DNA of 64,000 bases from Kordiimonas aquimaris (lineage in GTDB: Bacteria > Pseudomonadota > Alphaproteobacteria > Sphingomonadales > Kordiimonadaceae): contig NZ_JAOBPO010000003.1 in assembly GCF_025574485.1 (NCBI RefSeq), positions 225,867 to 289,866 of the forward strand, written 5' to 3'. The notes under the pieces were generated by a model that worked only from the letters and a program-made list of their open reading frames with translations, searched no databases and had not been told where the DNA came from. A program made the translations under genes and the position numbers. This document shows, one piece after another, positions 32,888-41,709 of the stretch (position 1 is its first letter; each line of letters starts with the position of its first letter).

Positions 32888-34267
32888 ATGACTTCAGCAA
32901 AAAATCTTGCCGCAATGGCAAGTGCAATCGCCCTTAGTGCGTGCAGTATGTATCAAAAAGATAATCAGTTAAAAACAGTGCAAGACGATGTTCGATCTCG
33001 CACATCATATACACTTGAACGTTTTGGAGAACTACCACCTGCAGCACCGTTATCTGGTACTCTAACCTACGATCAAGTGATAAAAACTGCCTTACAACAT
33101 AACCCCAGTTTGCAAGCTTACATGGAAGACTTAAACATTGCTTCCGCCGATGAATTGCAAGCCGGATTACTCATTAATCCAACCTTTCAAGGGGAATTTG
33201 TTTTCAATGGGAATGGCATGCGGCCTCTCCTGGATTTTATGCTTGCTCTTGATGTAGGTCACATCTTAACGCGTAATCAACGTGTTAAAGCTGCTGTAAA
33301 TGAGCGCAAGAATATGCAAGCAAACGTAACGCGAGCGATCATTACCACTATTACCTCTGCGCAGTCTAACCTTCTACGGCTATGGCGCGCCGAGGCAATG
33401 CTTCGCCTCTATAACGAACAGCTCATTATCGCCGAGGCTGGAGCCAAAACTGTCCAATTATTGCACGATGCCGGCAATGTCACTGACGGCATGTTAGCAG
33501 AATACATGGGTGTACTAGATATAACGTTGGTACAAAAAACTCAGGCACAATTGTTGGTTCTTAACGCACGCGAAGCATTAGCTTCTTCAACAGGCACACC
33601 TCTCAGCACCAATGTCAGCGCAAGTACCAATATAATTGACACTTCCTTTGATATGAATTCCGACACTTTCATTAAGGGCGCTATTGAAGCAAACCTTAAG
33701 CTGAATGGCGAACGTCAAAAATTAAAGGCATTAGGAGCACGCTTTAAACTGGCCAAAATATCCGCATGGCTTGAACACCTTGAACTTGAAGCCGTTTACG
33801 AGCGGGAGGAGGACGGCGCAGGTGAAGGTTTTTCCGTCACAGTACCAGTACCAATATTTGATTGGGGGCAAGTACGCACAGGTCGTGCACAAGCAATGTT
33901 AGACGCTACAAGTTACCGTTACAAAGCTTACTATATATACATTCGAAATCGTGCCGATGTGATGCATCAGTATATTGTATCATTAAAAGCGGCATCAGCC
34001 CGAATGACTGAAAATTATATCAACAATGCCGATAACGCTTATGCATTTGATCAAAGCCAACTCAATGCCATGCAGATCGGTCCGTTAATGTTACTGCGTG
34101 CACGCAGAGAGCTCACCCAAAAACAAATGCAAACTATTGATATTCAATACCAATTTTCAATGGCCACGCTAGACGCCAATGCAATGATTGCAGGCATTAC
34201 ACTCTCCAACACAACCACGGAAAATATGATGAGTAGTAACATGACAACTAAAGAAGGAGGCCACTAA
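32888..34267 (+). CDS. TolC-family outer-membrane efflux lipoprotein
   Basis: The 459-residue protein starts with a lipoprotein signal (AIALSACSMYQ) and has two long helical repeats separated by beta segments. It includes QTALQHNPSLQAYMEDL near residues 70-86 and TVPVPIFDWGQVRTGRAQA near 315-333, the latter a typical OEP-family motif. Such proteins form trimeric channels across the outer membrane. No RND or periplasmic adaptor gene adjoins; instead a multicopper oxidase follows, overlapping by one base, as in some plasmid or chromosomal copper-resistance sets. AAGAGG precedes the ATG. Confidence 0.85.
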   Translation: MTSAKNLAAMASAIALSACSMYQKDNQLKTVQDDVRSRTSYTLERFGELPPAAPLSGTLTYDQVIKTALQHNPSLQAYMEDLNIASADELQAGLLINPTFQGEFVFNGNGMRPLLDFMLALDVGHILTRNQRVKAAVNERKNMQANVTRAIITTITSAQSNLLRLWRAEAMLRLYNEQLIIAEAGAKTVQLLHDAGNVTDGMLAEYMGVLDITLVQKTQAQLLVLNAREALASSTGTPLSTNVSASTNIIDTSFDMNSDTFIKGAIEANLKLNGERQKLKALGARFKLAKISAWLEHLELEAVYEREEDGAGEGFSVTVPVPIFDWGQVRTGRAQAMLDATSYRYKAYYIYIRNRADVMHQYIVSLKAASARMTENYINNADNAYAFDQSQLNAMQIGPLMLLRARRELTQKQMQTIDIQYQFSMATLDANAMIAGITLSNTTTENMMSSNMTTKEGGH

Positions 34268-35598
34268 TGACCTATTCACGACGTGATACGTTTCGAATTG
34301 GCGGTGCTCTGTCTTTAACCAGCATGCTTGCTGGCCGTTCAAATGCGAAACACTCAATCGGAATTTCACAAACTGTGAACGCGGAAGACACCTACAAACC
34401 TGCAATACCGGATATTGACTATAAACCAGTTATTACCCCAAATGGCGCCACCCTACCGTTTAAAGTGGTGGATGGGGTCAAAGTTTTTCACCTCATCGCA
34501 GAAGAAGTTATGCATAGCTTTGCTGATGGGCTAAGCGCCAACTGCTGGGGATACAATGGTCATGTTCATGGTCCTACCATTGAGGCAATGGAAGGCGATA
34601 CAATACGTGTATATGTAACCAATCGTCTACCAGCACCCACAACCGTGCACTGGCATGGTATAATTTTGCCAAGTGGTATGGACGGTGTTGGCGGTTTGAA
34701 TCAACCTCCCATCGAACCGGAGGAAACATTCTTTTATGAATTCAAGCTGAAACAGCACGGCACCTTCATGTACCATAGTCATCATGACGAAATGACTCAA
34801 ATGGCCATGGGCATGATGGGTATGATTGTTATTCATCCACGACAGCCCGCTAACCCTGTGCCAGACAGAGATTATGTCATGATGCTGAGCGAATGGTCCA
34901 TCAAACCCGGCACACACAGACCTGACCCCAACGAAATGTCCGACTTTAATGTGCTCACATTCAACGCCCGTGCCTTTCCTGGTACCGAACCATTACAAGC
35001 AACGCTTGGAGAACGCGTCCGAATTCGCTTTGGAAACCTGTCTGCAATGGACCATCACCCAATCCATTTGCACGGATATGCTTTTCATGTCACTGAAACA
35101 GATGGCGGTCCAATTCCTGAGGCTGCACAATGGCCTGAAACAACGGTTCTAGTGCCAACTGGTGCAACGCGTACTATTGAATTTGTCGCGGACAACCCTG
35201 GTGACTGGGCCATGCATTGCCACATGACACATCATGTTATGAATCAGATGGGGCACGAACTCGACCTCATAATAGGCACTGACCCTCAAGAGTTGAGCAA
35301 GATATTGTCCAACGCTTTACCTGACAATATGATTATGGGCGCAAATGGTATGGGCGATCATGGTGTTCATATTGAGAAAGGACACATGGTCATACCTGAC
35401 AACAGTATTCCGATGATCGGCGGCCAAGGCCCCATGGGTTACATCACTATGGGTGGTATGTTTACCATTTTGAAAGTGCGCTCCGCTGATCAAGCATACA
35501 GTCCAGACACATGGTACCGTGAAAAACCGCACAATCAGGCACGCTTAGCTAGTGCTGAAGAATTGAAACGTGATGGCATATATATCATAGACGAATAA
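34267..35598 (+). CDS. Periplasmic multicopper oxidase, CopA-like
   Basis: The 443-residue protein carries a twin-arginine-type N-terminus (YSRRDTFRIGGAL) for folded export. Cupredoxin domains contain the copper-ligand motifs HWHGIILPSG, MYHSHHDEM, HPIHLHGYAF and the type 1 site with MHCHMTHHVMNQMGH, as in laccases and CopA/CueO oxidases. It likely oxidises Cu(I) or other substrates in the periplasm. It is Met/His-rich near residues 355-395 (MIMGANGMGDHGVH). It is coupled to the TolC-like gene (TAATG overlap, GGAGG upstream). Confidence 0.92.
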   Translation: MTYSRRDTFRIGGALSLTSMLAGRSNAKHSIGISQTVNAEDTYKPAIPDIDYKPVITPNGATLPFKVVDGVKVFHLIAEEVMHSFADGLSANCWGYNGHVHGPTIEAMEGDTIRVYVTNRLPAPTTVHWHGIILPSGMDGVGGLNQPPIEPEETFFYEFKLKQHGTFMYHSHHDEMTQMAMGMMGMIVIHPRQPANPVPDRDYVMMLSEWSIKPGTHRPDPNEMSDFNVLTFNARAFPGTEPLQATLGERVRIRFGNLSAMDHHPIHLHGYAFHVTETDGGPIPEAAQWPETTVLVPTGATRTIEFVADNPGDWAMHCHMTHHVMNQMGHELDLIIGTDPQELSKILSNALPDNMIMGANGMGDHGVHIEKGHMVIPDNSIPMIGGQGPMGYITMGGMFTILKVRSADQAYSPDTWYREKPHNQARLASAEELKRDGIYIIDE

Positions 35599-35760
35599 CA
35601 GCCTGCAGTATGCATCAGGCGCCTTTATCAAGCTAAAACTGCCAGCAGTTGAACCTGAATCAATTGGTGGACGCAAAACTTGGTTTCTAACGCCTCATCT
35701 CTTACCTTGATCTGTATTTACTTCACTGCATAATATTGCAAGGGTATGGAGAAGTTCATC

Positions 35761-36627
35761 GTGACTGAAACAAACTTCAAAACATTAAAAATCGAAAAGC
35801 TAACCGGCGCAATGGGCGCGATGATCTCGGGTGTGAATTTATCTGAGAATATCAGCGATGAGCAATTTACAGAAATTCGGGACGCACTATTCACATACGG
35901 TGCTATCGGATTTCGAAATCAAAATTTGTCCTTTGGGGAACACAGCCGATTTGCCAAACGTTTTGGTTCGCTTGAAGTGCACCCCATCGTGAATGGCATG
36001 GATGAGCACCCTGAAATTATCAAGATGCATAAGCCTGCAGGCACAGCTGCAAGTTTCGGCGTGGGGTGGCACACTGATAACTCATTTTTTGAGAAGCCAA
36101 GCCTTGGCTCTATTTTGTATGCCGAAATTATCCCACCAGTTGGCGGTGATACTCTGTTTGCAAATCAACAGTTGGCATACCAACACTTATCAGAGGGGCT
36201 GAAAGAAACACTCGAAGGGCTTGTTGCTATTCATTCTGCGCAAGATGCATATACATCACCTTCTGCACTTGAAAAATATGATGGTGATGGACCTATTTCG
36301 TATAAGAAAAGCGAGATAGTTACACAGTCGGTGGAACACCCCGTTATTATTCAACACCCTGTCACGGGCAAGAAAGCGCTTTATGTGAATTCCATGTTCA
36401 CAAGCCACTTTAAAGGCTGGAGCGTTGAAGAAAGCCAACCGTTAATCGAATATCTTTGTGCGCATGCCACACGTATCGATTTTCAATGCCGTTTTCGCTG
36501 GGAAAAAGGCATGGTCGCTATGTGGGACAACCGCATTGTTCAACACGCTGCTCTTAATGACTATGAGCAATATGAGCGATTGATCTACCGTATCACAGTT
36601 AACGGTGACACGCTTAAGAGTAGCTAA
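35761..36627 (+). CDS. TauD/TfdA family Fe(II)/2-oxoglutarate-dependent dioxygenase
   Basis: The start is set at GTG 35761, which has a GGAG sequence 10 bases upstream; ATG 35746 is the alternative. The 288-residue protein has the iron-binding HxD motif in GWHTDNSF, a distal histidine in WDNRIVQHAALNDY, and an arginine in ERLIYRITV that would bind 2-oxoglutarate. The family oxidises taurine, phenoxyacetates and other small molecules. The substrate is not predictable, and no sulfonate transporter adjoins. Confidence 0.88.
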   Translation: MTETNFKTLKIEKLTGAMGAMISGVNLSENISDEQFTEIRDALFTYGAIGFRNQNLSFGEHSRFAKRFGSLEVHPIVNGMDEHPEIIKMHKPAGTAASFGVGWHTDNSFFEKPSLGSILYAEIIPPVGGDTLFANQQLAYQHLSEGLKETLEGLVAIHSAQDAYTSPSALEKYDGDGPISYKKSEIVTQSVEHPVIIQHPVTGKKALYVNSMFTSHFKGWSVEESQPLIEYLCAHATRIDFQCRFRWEKGMVAMWDNRIVQHAALNDYEQYERLIYRITVNGDTLKSS

Positions 36628-36723
36628 CTTTAACTACTCTTGAAGGTCACCTATCTTAATCAATATCAAAGTTGCAAAATCGACAGCTATACATAGCTAA
36701 AAATAAATGTGACAGTGAAGGCT

Positions 36724-38247
36724 ATGTCATACATTAAATTACTCAGGCATTACATTGCCGTCTTCACCGTGATGATCATCGCCTCACCCGCAAATGCCAA
36801 TGATATAGACACCACTATTAATAATGTGGTTCAACCATTTACGGATGCTGTATCCAGTTTCATATTTTACTCGATACATATAAACGGCACCGATGTTCCT
36901 CTCATTGTTTGTTGGTTGATATTCGGCGCTTGTTTTTTCACAATTTACCTTGGCTTCATCAACATTCGCGGCTTCAAGCATGCGATTGAGCTTGTAAGTG
37001 GAAAGCATACAAAAAAAGAAGTAGACGGTGAAATCAGCCATTTTGAGGCTTTAACAGCAGCAGTTTCAGGCACAGTAGGCATCGGTAATATTGCAGGCGT
37101 TGCGATCACTGTTTCACTCGGTGGTCCAGGTGCAATATTCTGGTTAATGTTTGCCGGGCTTATTGGTATGACGACAAAGTTCGTTGAATGTACGCTCGGT
37201 GTTAAATACCGACAAATTAACGACGACGGATCAGTTTCAGGCGGACCTATGTATTATCTCAGGTCTGGCTTGGAAAAACGTGGTTATACTAGATTAGGCA
37301 AATTTCTTGGTTCATTCTACGCGGTCAGCATTGTAATAGGCTGCCTTGGCATTGGTAACATGTTTCAATCCAATCAGGCATATGTCCAATTACTGCAGGT
37401 AACAGGCGGGACAGATAGTTTCCTCATTGGCAAAGGTTGGCTTGTCGGTTTGGCACTAGCGGTTTTCGTTGCTCTTATTATCATCGGCGGCATTAAATCA
37501 ATCGCTCGCACGACATCAAAACTCGTACCGTTTATGGTCCTACTCTATATCGTTGGCGCACTTATCGTCATCATGATGAACGCGGCAGAATTACCACGAG
37601 CCATCTCTGCTATTTTTGTTGGTGCTTTCACAATGGAAGGAGTGACCGGCGGTGTTATTGGTATTATGATTATTGGCTTCCAGCGTGCCGCCTTTTCCAA
37701 TGAAGCCGGCATCGGCTCTGCTGCTATTGCTCACTCAGCGGTGCAAACAAACAATCCCATGACAGAAGGGTTTGTCGCTCTATTGGAACCTTTTATTGAT
37801 ACTGTTGTCATATGCTCATTAACCGGGTTAGTCCTTGTCACGTCATTCCCTACTGAAACATTGATGAATGGACCCCTCAGTGGCATTGAAATGACTTCTG
37901 CTGCGTTTGAAAACAGCATTTCATGGTCGCCGTTACCGTTATCCTTTGCTGCACTTATGTTTGCTTTTTCAACCATGCTTGCCTGGGCTTACTATGGCAC
38001 CAAAGCCTGGACATACATTTTCGGCGAAAGCCGGGGCAAAGAATATACGTTTTGTATCATCTTCTGCGTTTTCATTATCATAGGTGCTGCTGTTAAACTT
38101 GATGCTATTCTTGGATTTGCGGATGCGCTTATTTTTGTTATGGCCATCCCCAATCTACTCGGGCTTTACATTATGGCTCCCGAGATCAAACAAGATATGA
38201 AAGAGTATTTTTTAGCGTTAGGCAAAGCTGAATCAGAACAAAATTAA
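36724..38247 (+). CDS. Sodium:alanine symporter family (AGCS) transporter
   Basis: The 507-residue inner-membrane protein has an N-terminal signal-like segment and about ten membrane helices. Typical motifs are HFEALTAAVSGTVGIGNIAG, GGPGAIFWLM, GGPMYYL and QRAAFSNEAGIGSAAIAHSA. It imports alanine or glycine with Na+. An upstream GTG at 36709 is possible. It is a single gene between the dioxygenase and a minus-strand GST. Confidence 0.93.
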   Translation: MSYIKLLRHYIAVFTVMIIASPANANDIDTTINNVVQPFTDAVSSFIFYSIHINGTDVPLIVCWLIFGACFFTIYLGFINIRGFKHAIELVSGKHTKKEVDGEISHFEALTAAVSGTVGIGNIAGVAITVSLGGPGAIFWLMFAGLIGMTTKFVECTLGVKYRQINDDGSVSGGPMYYLRSGLEKRGYTRLGKFLGSFYAVSIVIGCLGIGNMFQSNQAYVQLLQVTGGTDSFLIGKGWLVGLALAVFVALIIIGGIKSIARTTSKLVPFMVLLYIVGALIVIMMNAAELPRAISAIFVGAFTMEGVTGGVIGIMIIGFQRAAFSNEAGIGSAAIAHSAVQTNNPMTEGFVALLEPFIDTVVICSLTGLVLVTSFPTETLMNGPLSGIEMTSAAFENSISWSPLPLSFAALMFAFSTMLAWAYYGTKAWTYIFGESRGKEYTFCIIFCVFIIIGAAVKLDAILGFADALIFVMAIPNLLGLYIMAPEIKQDMKEYFLALGKAESEQN

Positions 38248-38257
38248 CAGTTTAAGT

Positions 38258-38833
38258 TTATTGCACAACCTCACGAACACGTTTTAGCCAAGCGGTGATA
38301 AATGGTTTGCTGGATAGAGAAAAGCCACCCTCTTCCGCGTACTGAGTGTATGCGAATAGTGCAATATCAGCTAACGACAATCTATCGCCAACAAACCAGT
38401 CAGCTTCGCTCAGGTGCATTTCCATCACAGCCAGAGCACTGTTGCCTTTTTCAACCAATGCCTCATTTAGTTCCGTTACTGCTTTTCCTGCAAAACGAAC
38501 CTGAAAACGTGCAACAGCAATAGCAGTTTCATGGCTATATTGCTCCCAGAACAACCACTGATCCATTAACGCACGTTGATATCCATCATTGGGGATGAGG
38601 TGTGAACCTTCTGAAAGGAAACGCATAATAGCGTTTGATTGTGACAAGGTACGACCATCATCCAATTCAATGAATGGAACCTGACCAACGGCGTTTTTTG
38701 CGACCATTTCAGGGCGCTTTGCTTCGCCAGCCACCACATCGACATCAATCCAATTGTATGAAATATTCAACAAGTCGCAGACATATTTAACCTTCAGGCA
38801 GTTTCCTGAAATCTTGTCCCCATATATTTTCAT
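38258..38833 (-). CDS. Glutathione S-transferase family protein
   Basis: The 191-residue protein (start MKIYGDKISGN, AAGGG upstream) has a thioredoxin-like N-terminal domain with NAVGQVPFIELDDGRTLSQS, including the cis-Pro and the Ser-containing glutathione-binding motif. An all-helical C-terminal domain follows with DWFVGDRLSLADIALFAYT, a GST signature. Its substrate is unknown. It is convergent with the symporter gene. Confidence 0.9.
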   Translation of the reverse strand: MKIYGDKISGNCLKVKYVCDLLNISYNWIDVDVVAGEAKRPEMVAKNAVGQVPFIELDDGRTLSQSNAIMRFLSEGSHLIPNDGYQRALMDQWLFWEQYSHETAIAVARFQVRFAGKAVTELNEALVEKGNSALAVMEMHLSEADWFVGDRLSLADIALFAYTQYAEEGGFSLSSKPFITAWLKRVREVVQ

Positions 38834-39051
38834 ATAATACACCCTTCTATATCAAGCCTGTCACAACACAATACGCCTCCACTGAACAACGTATCAATTT
38901 TGTTGGCATAGTTAGAACGAGTTTATCTGAATGGTCGTGATTAGTTAATCTTAATGATTAATTTTTAATCACCTTCTAATTTTTAGGCAAAATCAACATT
39001 AAATTTGATTTATGAAACATCTAACATATTGAAAAATATACCGCTTATTGG

Positions 39052-39067
39052 TTGGCATGGTTAATGC
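39052..39067 (+). promoter_or_regulatory. Sigma-54-type promoter of glnK-amtB
   Basis: TTGGCATGGTTAATGC has the GG at 39054-39055 and the GC at 39066-39067, 12 bases apart, matching the -24/-12 pattern of RpoN promoters (TGGCAC-N4-TTGC type). It lies about 55 bases before the glnK ATG, as expected for nitrogen-controlled transcription. The rest of the 38834-39121 gap shows no other feature. Confidence 0.7.
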
Positions 39068-39121
39068 GAAACAGCACCCGGATCATGAGCCTTTATCATG
39101 AAGTTACGATCAGGGAGCGTT

Positions 39122-39460
39122 ATGAATTATATTATTGCCATCATTAAACCACACCGCCTTGACCCGGTACGTGATGCCCTCGCAGACATCGGCATTACGG
39201 GTATGACCGTTTCTGAAGTTCAGGGCTATGGACGCCAGCGCGGTCAAAAAGAAATTTATCGCGGGGCGGAATATGAAATTCACTTCTTGCCCAAAGTGAA
39301 ACTGGAAATTGCTGTCCCAGCTGACCTGACAGAACAAATCATCGAAGTCATCCAAACCACTGCAAAAACAGGCCAGATCGGTGACGGAAAAGTCTTTGTT
39401 CTAGACCTTGCACAAGCCGTTCGTGTGCGAACAGGCGAAACAAATACCGACGCCTTATAA
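39122..39460 (+). CDS. glnK: Nitrogen regulatory protein P-II
   Basis: The start at 39122 (MNYIIAIIKP) with GGGAG upstream gives 112 residues, the standard P-II length. The T-loop has Tyr51 in IYRGAEYEIHFLPK, the uridylylation site, and a B-loop with TGQIGDGKVF. It senses ATP/ADP and 2-oxoglutarate. It directly precedes amtB, so it is assigned as GlnK, which blocks the ammonium channel when nitrogen is plentiful. Confidence 0.95.
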   Translation: MNYIIAIIKPHRLDPVRDALADIGITGMTVSEVQGYGRQRGQKEIYRGAEYEIHFLPKVKLEIAVPADLTEQIIEVIQTTAKTGQIGDGKVFVLDLAQAVRVRTGETNTDAL

Positions 39461-39483
39461 TTTAATACAATAGGTACCTATCA

Positions 39484-40806
39484 ATGTTCACTAAATACTC
39501 AATCAAAAACAAAATTCCCATGATAGCTTTTGCAATGTTTGCAACAACGCCTGCAATGGCAGCTGATGCAGACACATCGTACATTTTCAATACGCTCCTG
39601 TTTCTGATCGGTGGTGTGCTCGTGATGTGGATGGCCGCTGGTTTCGCCATGTTGGAAGCAGGACTGGTTCGGTCTAAAAACGTTGCAGAAATATGTGTAA
39701 AAAATGTCGCCTTATATGCAGTTGCCTGCATCATGTGGATGCTGATGGGTTACAACTTAATGTATGCAGATGTAGGCCAGTATTTTGGTTCATTTTTCTC
39801 TTTATGGTCGCCAGATGATGCCGCATCTCTCGCCGCTGATGTCAAAGTAAACGCCGCAAGTTACGGTGCAGGTTCAGATTTCTTCTTTCAGATGGTCTTT
39901 GTTGCAACAACCGCATCAATTGTCTCTGGTACTGTAGCAGAGCGCATCAAGTTACTCCCTTTTCTTGTTTTCACCGTTATTCTGGCTGGTTTTATCTATC
40001 CTATACAAGGCTCATGGGAATGGGGCGGCGGTTGGCTCGACCAAATGGGGTTTTCAGATTTTGCCGGATCAACGCTTGTACATTCAACAGGTGGGTGGGC
40101 TGCGTTGATGGGAGCCATAATTCTGGGCCCTCGCCTCGGACGGTATGTGGATGGCCAAGCGCGTCCCATGCCAGGCTCCAGCATGCCATTAGCCACACTT
40201 GGTACATTCATCCTTTGGTTTGGCTGGTTCGGCTTTAACGGCGCATCACAACTCGCACTTGGTACTGTGGCTGATGCTGTGTCCATCTCTAATATCTTCG
40301 TAAACACAAATATGGCTGCGGCAGGTGGTGCTGTTGCAGCCCTTGTGACAACAAAATTTGTTTATGGAAAGGTAGACTTGTCAATGGTCCTAAACGGCGC
40401 TCTTGCTGGCCTTGTTTCCATCACGGCTGAACCACTTACACCGCTGCCTATTGAAGCAACATTAATCGGCCTTGTTGGCGGAACACTTGTTGTTTTTGCT
40501 GTACCTTTTCTGGATAAGCTCAAGATTGATGATGTAGTTGGCGCAATCTCCGTACATTTAGTATGCGGCATATGGGGCACTCTAGCAGTACCTATTACAA
40601 ACTCAGAAGTACCGTTTTCATCTCAACTTACTGGAGTAATAGCTGTTGGCCTATTCGTGTCAGTGACAAGTGCTCTCGTCTGGTTTGGACTAAAATATTC
40701 GGTCGGTATTCGCCTTTCCCCTGAAGATGAAGAACGCGGTTCAGATCTTGCAGAGCTTGGTATGGAAGCATACCCAGAATTTGGTAAAGGGTCTCAAAAG
40801 TTTTGA
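39484..40806 (+). CDS. amtB: Ammonium transporter
   Basis: The 440-residue protein has a signal-like N-terminus followed by eleven membrane segments. AmtB motifs include MWMAAGFAMLEAGLVRSKN, DFAGSTLVHSTGGWAALMGA and FGWFGFNGASQL; the pore histidines lie in STLVHS and SVHLVCGIWGT. It forms a trimeric channel for ammonium. It is 24 bp downstream of glnK and is regulated with it. Confidence 0.97.
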   Translation: MFTKYSIKNKIPMIAFAMFATTPAMAADADTSYIFNTLLFLIGGVLVMWMAAGFAMLEAGLVRSKNVAEICVKNVALYAVACIMWMLMGYNLMYADVGQYFGSFFSLWSPDDAASLAADVKVNAASYGAGSDFFFQMVFVATTASIVSGTVAERIKLLPFLVFTVILAGFIYPIQGSWEWGGGWLDQMGFSDFAGSTLVHSTGGWAALMGAIILGPRLGRYVDGQARPMPGSSMPLATLGTFILWFGWFGFNGASQLALGTVADAVSISNIFVNTNMAAAGGAVAALVTTKFVYGKVDLSMVLNGALAGLVSITAEPLTPLPIEATLIGLVGGTLVVFAVPFLDKLKIDDVVGAISVHLVCGIWGTLAVPITNSEVPFSSQLTGVIAVGLFVSVTSALVWFGLKYSVGIRLSPEDEERGSDLAELGMEAYPEFGKGSQKF

Positions 40807-40813
40807 TCGATAA

Positions 40814-40839
40814 GGTGAGAGGTATCAAAACCTCTCACC
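40814..40839 (+). terminator. Hairpin after amtB
   Basis: GGTGAGAGGT at 40814-40823 and ACCTCTCACC at 40830-40839 form a perfect 10-bp stem with a 6-base loop, 8 bases after the amtB stop. The T tract is missing, so termination may depend on other factors. Confidence 0.55.
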
Positions 40840-40903
40840 AATATATGTCACAGGTAATACGATATTCATTGCACCACGCAAGGTGCCATGTGACACTTGA
40901 TAT

Positions 40904-41227
40904 ATGGATGACCATTGGAAAACACTTCTTCTGGCGTTAAAACACGAACTGGAAGCATTGCATGCAGGCAGTTCAGGTGCACGCGGTACGGTCGAACTTG
41001 ACCAATCTAGAGTTGGTCGTCTCTCACGCATCGATGCTATGCAAGGGCAAGCGATGAACAATGCCATTGCCGCCCGCCGCAAACAAAAATTAATTGCTAT
41101 AGAAACAGCGTTACGTAGGCTTGAAGAAGGTGAATATGGCTATTGCCTTAAATGCGGAGATGATATTCCTCGCAAAAGACTGGAACAAGACCCTACAGCA
41201 GCAGTGTGCCTGTCTTGTTCCAGCTAA
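40904..41227 (+). CDS. DksA/TraR family zinc-finger protein
   Basis: The 107-residue protein has an N-terminal helical region with charged residues (residues about 1-70) and a C-terminal Cys4 zinc finger: YGYCLKCGDDIPRKRLEQD then AAVCLSC. It lacks the typical coiled-coil-tip DxxDxA of DksA; here the tip region contains DQSRVGRLSRIDAM. Members bind RNA polymerase in the secondary channel and modulate transcription. It is shorter than DksA (about 150) and more like short TraR/YbiI types. Confidence 0.85.
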   Translation: MDDHWKTLLLALKHELEALHAGSSGARGTVELDQSRVGRLSRIDAMQGQAMNNAIAARRKQKLIAIETALRRLEEGEYGYCLKCGDDIPRKRLEQDPTAAVCLSCSS

Positions 41228-41231
41228 TTAG

Positions 41232-41615
41232 TTAGGTGTAACTTACGACCTCAAACTCAATGCCGTTATCATCATAGAAATAAAAACGACGGCCTGGCTC
41301 GTAATCACCATAATTATTAGGCTCAAACCCGGCTTTTATAACGCGTGCTTCAACAGCATCTAAATCACCCACAACAACACCGATGTGGTTAAGCCCACCA
41401 ACGGACAAGTCCTTAGACGGTCCCTGCTTCATGTCTTTTGTAGGCGTATATAATGCAAGGTAACTGGAATCAGCGCCAACATGAACGGTAAAACCACCTA
41501 AACTGGATGGACCTTTCCAGCGTATTTTCCAATCAAATAAAACACTTAGCATTTCAGCTGTTTTACCAGGGTCAGTTACTGTTAAGTTCACATGCTCTAA
41601 TATTCCTGTACGCAT
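41232..41615 (-). CDS. VOC/glyoxalase superfamily protein under SoxR control
   Basis: The 127-residue protein has the two beta-alpha-beta-beta-beta modules of the vicinal-oxygen-chelate fold. It starts MRTGILEHVNLTVTD and contains GGLNHIGVVVGDLDAVE and a terminal RFYFYDDNGIEFEVVSY, with His/Glu metal positions (HVNL, HIGV, IEFEV). The enzyme activity is unknown; related proteins are glyoxalases, dioxygenases or fosfomycin/bleomycin-resistance proteins. It is divergent from soxR, and an exact SoxR box with a 19-bp spacer lies in its promoter, so redox-cycling drugs probably induce it. Confidence 0.85.
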   Translation of the reverse strand: MRTGILEHVNLTVTDPGKTAEMLSVLFDWKIRWKGPSSLGGFTVHVGADSSYLALYTPTKDMKQGPSKDLSVGGLNHIGVVVGDLDAVEARVIKAGFEPNNYGDYEPGRRFYFYDDNGIEFEVVSYT

Positions 41616-41664
41616 AATCTTCTTCTTTCAGTTTATTTATGTACTTGATTTAGCGATCGTAATT

Positions 41665-41682
41665 CCTCAAGTTAACTTGAGG
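41665..41682 (-). promoter_or_regulatory. SoxR operator in the VOC-gene promoter
   Basis: CCTCAAGTTAACTTGAGG is a perfect 18-bp palindrome identical to the SoxR box of soxS-type promoters, as recalled. On the minus strand it sits between TTGACC (-35) and TACGAT (-10) with 19 bp between them, the long spacer typical of MerR-family control. Oxidised SoxR would activate transcription of the VOC gene at 41232-41615; repression of soxR itself is possible. Confidence 0.93.
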
Positions 41683-41709
41683 TCAAGATATTTTTTGAGA
41701 GATTCTGAA

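Noticed and set aside
36616-36641. Hairpin AAGAGTAG/CTACTCTT around the dioxygenase stop codon
   Set aside because: The stem overlaps the coding sequence and has no T tract, so it is not a convincing terminator.
40825-41082. Minus-strand 85-residue ORF opposite the DksA-like gene
   Set aside because: It is an antisense shadow of the 40904-41227 gene, whose zinc-finger motif is clear; the antisense product has no supporting feature.
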